Shown piece after piece: positions 5,759 through 8,202 of a stretch of 8,202 nucleotides of DNA. The translations under genes and the position numbers were made by a program. The stretch's first letter is position 1. The number at the start of each line of letters is the position of its first letter. Source of the DNA: Actinomycetota bacterium (GTDB lineage: Bacteria > Actinomycetota > Thermoleophilia > Gaiellales > Gaiellaceae); NCBI GenBank assembly GCA_019234175.1, contig JAFALP010000172.1, positions 1 to 8,202 on the forward strand, given 5' to 3'. The notes under the pieces were generated by a model. It was given only the letters and a program-made list of their open reading frames with translations. It was not told the DNA's origin and did not search any database.

Positions 5759-6345
5759 TGCTCGAGGCCGTGCCTCGACCACCGAGAGACCAGTCAGCGG
5801 GCGTCTTCCACGTGTTCACCCACTCGGTTTGGGGCTATCCCAACCTCTTCGCGGACGACGTCGACCGGATCGAATTCATCCGCCACCTTGCGCGGGCATC
5901 AGCACGGCCCGGCTGGACGTGCATGGCTTTTTGTCTCATGGGCAACCACTACCACCTCATCGTCGAGGTCGGGGATGCAGTCCTCCCAGCCGCCATGAAG
6001 GACGTGAACTGGTCATACGCCCGTGCGTTCAACGCGCGTTACGGGTTCAGGGGCCATGTGCAGCACGATCGGTACGGCAGCCGCCGAATCGTGGACGAAG
6101 ACGATCTGCTGACGCGCTACGCCTACGTCGTGAACAACCCCGTCGAGGCGGGCTTGTGCGACACCGCGGACGCGTGGTCGTGGAGCAGCCACGCCGGAAC
6201 CATCGGAACTCGCCCACCCGTGTCCTTCGTCGATCCAACCCGCGTCCTCGCGTCCTTTCGTTGGACCAATGTCGAACCCCGTGAAGCGCTTCGCCGCTAT
6301 GTCGATCAGCGTCGAAGGTCGGCCGGCCTCGTGGCCATCCGGTGA
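5758..6345 (+). CDS. REP-associated tyrosine transposase (RAYT), Y1/HUH family
   Basis: A single-strand DNA transposase or nuclease of the IS200/IS605-related Y1 group, expected to cut and join hairpin ends through a phosphotyrosine. The 195-residue product has the RAYT order: PRPPRDQSAGVFHVFTHS at the N-terminus, an aromatic/acidic FADDVDRIEFIRHL, the HUH motif GNHYHLIVE (His64 and His66), then the helix WSYARAFNARYGFRGHV with Tyr87 as probable nucleophile, and YVVNNPVEAGL. No stop or frameshift breaks it, so it may be active. Three starts are possible: GTG 5719, ATG 5758 and GTG 5770. ATG 5758 was chosen as the only ATG, although none has a good SD. GTG 5770 would begin MPRPPRDQ, closest to the usual family start. 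It is transcribed against the flanking metabolic genes and is flanked by matched inverted repeats. Confidence 0.9.
   Translation: MLEAVPRPPRDQSAGVFHVFTHSVWGYPNLFADDVDRIEFIRHLARASARPGWTCMAFCLMGNHYHLIVEVGDAVLPAAMKDVNWSYARAFNARYGFRGHVQHDRYGSRRIVDEDDLLTRYAYVVNNPVEAGLCDTADAWSWSSHAGTIGTRPPVSFVDPTRVLASFRWTNVEPREALRRYVDQRRRSAGLVAIR
5762..5778. repeat. Short hairpin just after the transposase ATG
   Basis: TCGAGGC (5762-5768) and GCCTCGA (5772-5778) form a perfect 7-bp stem with a CGT loop. The hairpin lies within codons 2-7 if translation starts at 5758, or around the start if the GTG at 5770 is used. Confidence 0.55.
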
Positions 6346-6359
6346 CACGGTCGTAACCC

Positions 6360-6375
6360 GTGCCTGGCACCGGTC
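6360..6375 (-). repeat. Right inverted end repeat, REP-like palindrome
   Basis: GTGCCTGGCACCGGTC on the plus strand, the exact reverse complement of 5691-5706. GTGCC/GGCAC pairs around a single T. It ends 14 bp before the thiolase stop codon. Confidence 0.8.
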
Positions 6376-6389
6376 TTGTCCTGAAGTGC

Positions 6390-7541
6390 CTAGACCTCGA
6401 TGAGGAGCGCGTCGCCCTGGCCGCCGCCGGAGCAGATCGCGGCGAGGCCGAGCCCGCCGCCGGTCCGCCGCAGCTCGTGCACCATCGTGCCGAGGATGCG
6501 GCCCCCGCTCGCGCCGATGGGATGGCCGAGCGCGACCGCGCCGCCGTTCACGTTCACGACCGCCTCGTCGGCGCCGAGCATGCGCGTCGAGTTGGACGCC
6601 ACCGACGCGAACGCCTCGTTGATCTCGACGCGCTCGACGTCACCGATCGTCTTGCCGGCGCGCTCGAGCGCCATCGTCCCGGCCTTCGCGGGCGTGCGCG
6701 CGAGATACGCGAAGTCGTCGGCGACGTAGCCCTGCGCGACGACGGTGGCGAGGGGCTCGAGCCCGCGGCGTCTCGCGAACTCCTCCGAGCAGACGACGAC
6801 GCACGACGCACCGTCGTTCACGCCCGGCGCATTGCCTGCCGTCGTCGTTCCCTCGGGGTCGAACACGGGCTTCAGCCCCGCGAGCTTCTCGTACGACGTG
6901 TCGCGCCGCACGCTCTCGTCGGCGGTGACGTCCCCGACCGCGACGATCTCGTCGTCGAAGCGGCCGGAATCCTGCGCCGCCGCCGCGCGCTCGTGCGAGC
7001 GCAGCGCCCAGCGGTCCTGATCCTCGCGCGAGATGCCGAGGTCGCGCGACACGAACGACGCCTGCTCGACCATGTGCTTGCCGTCGAACGTCGAGACGAG
7101 CCCGTCGTGCGTCATCAAGTCGATGAGCGTGCCGTCGCCGAGCCGGTAGCCGAACCGCGCCTGCTTGAGGATGTACGGCGCGTTCGACATCGACTCCATC
7201 CCGCCCGTGACGACGACCTCGACGTCGCCGGCGCGGATCATCGAGTCGGCGATCTCCACCGCGCGGATCGAGGACGCGCACACCTTGTTGATCGTGTCCG
7301 CCGGCACCTCGATCGGGATGCCGGCCGCCACCGCCGCCTGGCGCGCCGGCGCCTGGCCGGCGCCACCCTGGAGGACCTGGCCCATGATCACGTACTCGAC
7401 CTCGCCGGGCTCGACGCCGGCCCGCTCCAGGCCGGCCCGGATGGCGGCGGCGCCGAGGTCGGTGGCGGCGTAGCCCTTCAGGCCGCCGCCGAGGCGGCCG
7501 AACGGCGTCCGGACGGCGGAGACGATGACGGTGCGAGTCAC
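6390..7541 (-). CDS. Acetyl-CoA C-acetyltransferase (thiolase)
   Basis: A cytoplasmic thiolase that joins two acetyl-CoA into acetoacetyl-CoA or cleaves 3-ketoacyl-CoA with CoA, the last step of beta-oxidation. The 383-residue length is normal for the family. The start VTRTVIVSAVRTPFG is typical. Acyl-accepting Cys88 lies in INKVCASSIRAVEIADS, followed by the GGMESMSNAPY signature. NEAFASVA precedes His340 in GGAVALGHPIGASGGR. The second active-site cysteine is Cys370 in AAICSGGGQGDAL. All catalytic residues are present. The GTG at 7541 is chosen because it opens the conserved domain and has TACGCT exactly 6 bases upstream. The same frame extends to 7634 but through a terminator hairpin. The NMSHP/GHP-type motifs fit a biosynthetic (phaA/atoB-like) or a degradative enzyme; sequence alone does not separate them. 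A RAYT element follows its stop. Confidence 0.95.
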   Translation of the reverse strand: MTRTVIVSAVRTPFGRLGGGLKGYAATDLGAAAIRAGLERAGVEPGEVEYVIMGQVLQGGAGQAPARQAAVAAGIPIEVPADTINKVCASSIRAVEIADSMIRAGDVEVVVTGGMESMSNAPYILKQARFGYRLGDGTLIDLMTHDGLVSTFDGKHMVEQASFVSRDLGISREDQDRWALRSHERAAAAQDSGRFDDEIVAVGDVTADESVRRDTSYEKLAGLKPVFDPEGTTTAGNAPGVNDGASCVVVCSEEFARRRGLEPLATVVAQGYVADDFAYLARTPAKAGTMALERAGKTIGDVERVEINEAFASVASNSTRMLGADEAVVNVNGGAVALGHPIGASGGRILGTMVHELRRTGGGLGLAAICSGGGQGDALLIEV

Positions 7542-7547
7542 GGACGC

Positions 7548-7553
7548 AGCGTA
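7548..7553 (-). promoter_or_regulatory. -10 element of thiolase gene (leaderless)
   Basis: TACGCT on the minus strand, 6 bases before the GTG at 7541, and just downstream of the minus-strand terminator. No recognisable -35 is seen; that position is occupied by the terminator stem. Confidence 0.5.
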
Positions 7554-7564
7554 GCCAGGCGAAA
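7554..7564 (+). repeat. Direct repeat copy 1 (GCCAGGCGAAA)
   Basis: An 11-base exact repeat; the second copy is at 7612-7622. The two copies bracket the minus-strand terminator hairpin. It may be chance or the trace of a small duplication. Confidence 0.5.
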
Positions 7565-7605
7565 AAGCCGAGCGGCCCGGTGTCCAAGGGCCGGGCCGCT
7601 TCGGC
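7561..7605 (-). terminator. Minus-strand intrinsic terminator upstream of the thiolase
   Basis: On the minus strand, GCCGAAGCGGCCCGG (7605-7591) pairs with CCGGGCCGCTCGGC (7580-7567), a stem of 14 bp with one bulged base and a 10-base loop. TTTTT follows at 7566-7562. On the plus strand there is no T tract, so it acts on leftward transcripts. It would stop RNA from the right before it reaches the thiolase promoter. No leftward gene that it should serve is recognisable at 7606-7768. Confidence 0.75.
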
Positions 7606-7732
7606 GAGGACGCCAGGCGAAACTTCCCCCACACCCCTGCTTGCGGCAGACAGGGCGTGGCCGTGGCGAACTCCTTGCTGTCTTTTGTAGCACGAGGGCG
7701 CTGCCTTGTATATGCCTCATTCGGACTAGCGC
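7606..7732. other. Non-coding stretch between the terminator and the trp promoter
   Basis: No convincing gene. It holds the second GCCAGGCGAAA copy (7612-7622), an imperfect hairpin CCCTG (7636-7640) with CAGGG (7651-7655), and a more AT-rich patch at about 7680-7720. Frames across it on both strands have poor codon use. A leftward small RNA ending at the terminator 7561-7605 is possible but no good promoter for it was found. Confidence 0.4.
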
Positions 7733-7761
7733 TTGACGGGCCAAGAGGCTCCGCCTACGCT
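7733..7761 (+). promoter_or_regulatory. trp operon promoter
   Basis: TTGACG (7733-7738) and TACGCT (7756-7761) with an ideal 17-bp spacer form the best promoter in the window. The ATG of the leader peptide begins 7 bases after the -10, so the transcript should start at or next to this ATG with no SD. Confidence 0.8.
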
Positions 7762-7768
7762 GGGCAGG

Positions 7769-7837
7769 ATGGCTTCCGCATCCCGCACCTGGTGGGCCTG
7801 GCGCACCGAGCGGAGCGGGAGCCTGCGCCGGGGCTAG
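7769..7837 (+). CDS. trpL: trp operon leader peptide
   Basis: A 22-residue peptide, MASASRTWWAWRTERSGSLR followed by RG, ending at TAG 7835-7837. It has three Trp codons within four (codons 8, 9 and 11; nt 7790-7801). Three Trp in 22 residues just before trpE marks it as the sensor ORF of a transcription attenuator: scarcity of charged tRNA-Trp stalls the ribosome here. There is no SD, and the ATG lies 7 bases after the -10, so it is probably translated from a leaderless mRNA end. The stop codon lies just after strand 2 of the attenuator, so a ribosome that finishes the peptide would mask that strand. The identification rests on the Trp cluster, the downstream terminator and trpE; the peptide itself is not expected to have another function. 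Confidence 0.88.
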   Translation: MASASRTWWAWRTERSGSLRRG

Positions 7838-7883
7838 GCGCGCATATGCATCCCGTCCGCTCCACCCGGCTCCGCGAGGAGCC
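7797..7883 (+). promoter_or_regulatory. trp attenuator (alternative RNA structures)
   Basis: Three competing structures can be drawn. Pause hairpin 1:2: 7797-7805 with 7824-7832, nine pairs including one G-U, whose 5' arm contains the third Trp codon. Antiterminator 2:3: GCGGAGC (7810-7816) with GCTCCGC (7869-7875), continued by GGAGC (7818-7822) with GCTCC (7859-7863). Terminator 3:4: 7868-7873 with 7878-7883. Pairing 2:3 uses up the 5' arm of the terminator. Ribosome stalling at the Trp codons would break 1:2 and favour 2:3 and read-through. A further alternative pairing is 7808-7819 with 7852-7862. Drawn by eye; no energies computed. Confidence 0.75.
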
Positions 7884-7888
7884 TTTTT
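7868..7888 (+). terminator. trp attenuator terminator
   Basis: GGCTCC (7868-7873) and GGAGCC (7878-7883) form a 6-bp stem with a GCGA tetraloop, followed by TTTTT at 7884-7888. It ends one base before the trpE ATG. The trpE SD, GAGGAG (7876-7881), lies in the loop and 3' arm, so the hairpin would also hide the ribosome site. Confidence 0.88.
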
Positions 7889-7889
7889 C

Positions 7890-8202
7890 ATGCCCCTGAC
7901 CGAGACGATCGCCACCGACCTCCTCACCCCGCTCGGCGCCTACCTGCGCCTGCGCGCGGGCGCCCGGGCGGCCTTTCTCCTCGAGTCGGTCGAGCGGGGA
8001 CGCCTCGGGCGGTACTCCTTCGTCGGCGCCGGCTCGCGGCTCGTCGACTTCGACGAGGCCGAGCGGCTCGGGGAGCCGGTCGTCGGCTACCTCGGCTACG
8101 ACGCGGTCGCCCGCCTGGAGCCGACCGTTCCCCTGCCGGAGGAGGGCCCGCGCCTTCCCGAGAGCCGCTTCCTCGTCCCCGACGTCCTCGTTCGCTTCGA
8201 CC
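7890..8202 (+). CDS. trpE: Anthranilate synthase component I, N-terminal part (runs off right edge)
   Basis: The large subunit of anthranilate synthase, which makes anthranilate from chorismate with ammonia supplied by TrpG, the first step of tryptophan synthesis. Only 104 codons are in the window. Visible family marks are LTPLGAYLRLR, the feedback-site motif AFLLESVERGRLGRYSFVG (residues 28-46, with the LLES serine that contacts inhibitory tryptophan in known TrpE proteins) and VGYLGYDAVARLEP (67-80). The stretch between YSFVG and GYLGYD is only about 20 residues, clearly shorter than the roughly 60 or more I expect, so this may be a compact variant. The catalytic C-terminal domain is beyond the edge. 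ATG 7890 has SD GAGGAG with 8-base spacing. The trp leader and attenuator directly upstream support trpE over the paralogous pabB. Confidence 0.92.
   Translation, partial: MPLTETIATDLLTPLGAYLRLRAGARAAFLLESVERGRLGRYSFVGAGSRLVDFDEAERLGEPVVGYLGYDAVARLEPTVPLPEEGPRLPESRFLVPDVLVRFD

Larger units (their letters stand above)
5691..6375. mobile_element. RAYT-type (REP-associated Y1 transposase) element with 16-bp inverted ends
   Basis: A single Y1/HUH transposase gene is bounded by GACCGGTGCCAGGCAC at 5691-5706 and its exact reverse complement at 6360-6375. Each end repeat is itself palindromic about GGTGCC/GGCACC, as REP-like substrates of RAYT enzymes are. Inside the ends, ACCGTGAC (5716-5723) and GTGACACGGT (6342-6351) form a weaker second inverted pair. 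No flanking target duplication is evident, as expected for this family. The unit fills almost the whole gap between the 3-hydroxyacyl-CoA dehydrogenase start and the thiolase stop. Confidence 0.7.

Noticed and set aside
6360..7736. Plus-strand ORF of 458 codons antisense to the thiolase
   Set aside because: Composition (Arg/Asp/Ala/His) is that of an antisense shadow; the thiolase on the other strand has full family motifs.
7657..7899. 80-codon plus-strand ORF through the trp leader region
   Set aside because: It runs across the trp promoter and the attenuator in a frame other than the leader peptide and shows no motif.
7538..7927. 129-codon minus-strand ORF across the trp leader
   Set aside because: It covers the trp promoter, leader and a minus-strand terminator; low-complexity product with no family resemblance.
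1..8202. CRISPR array, prophage or defence system
   Set aside because: No regularly spaced repeats, no cas, phage or toxin-antitoxin-like genes are visible; the only mobile gene is the RAYT transposase.

Overview
The window is GC-rich chromosomal DNA with strong G/C third-position bias. Most genes start at GTG and appear to be leaderless. Together with the gene families present, this suggests an actinobacterial-type genome, perhaps a deep-branching class such as Thermoleophilia. That placement is inference; there is no rRNA or other marker in the window.

Layout: (i) 2-955 (+) is the C-terminal end of a large secreted or surface protein. It meets tail-to-tail, with shared stop bases, a PduO-type cob(I)alamin adenosyltransferase at 952-1515 (-). 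(ii) 1516-1720 holds a probable short transcript with a strong Shine-Dalgarno (SD) site, an 8-codon ORF and a GCGA-loop terminator, followed by a GNAT acetyltransferase at 1721-2176 (+). (iii) An acyl-CoA dehydrogenase at 2103-3287 (-) is divergent, over only 28 bp, from a small NTF2/SnoaL-like protein at 3316-3696 (+). (iv) A REC-HD-GYP response regulator at 3698-4771 (-) follows a 3-hydroxyacyl-CoA dehydrogenase at 4823-5644 (-). (v) A 685-bp element at 5691-6375, bounded by 16-bp perfect inverted repeats, carries a REP-associated-type (Y1/HUH) transposase. It sits between the dehydrogenase and an acetyl-CoA acetyltransferase (thiolase) at 6390-7541 (-). (vi) A minus-strand intrinsic terminator at 7561-7605 separates the thiolase from the start of a trp operon: promoter, leaderless Trp-rich leader peptide, attenuator and the first 104 codons of trpE (7890 to the right edge).

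How the genes work together: acyl-CoA dehydrogenase, 3-hydroxyacyl-CoA dehydrogenase and thiolase are three of the four beta-oxidation steps; no enoyl-CoA hydratase is in the window. The adenosyltransferase makes the B12 cofactor that methylmalonyl-CoA mutase would need for propionyl-CoA from odd-chain substrates. They are not one operon: each appears to have its own -10 element a few bases before the start codon.

The most notable signals are a complete trp transcription attenuator whose terminator also buries the trpE SD; a repeated TANNNT-N6/7-start codon architecture at seven starts, four of them with the identical hexamer TACGCT; a very compact divergent promoter; and an apparently intact RAYT element with matched inverted ends.
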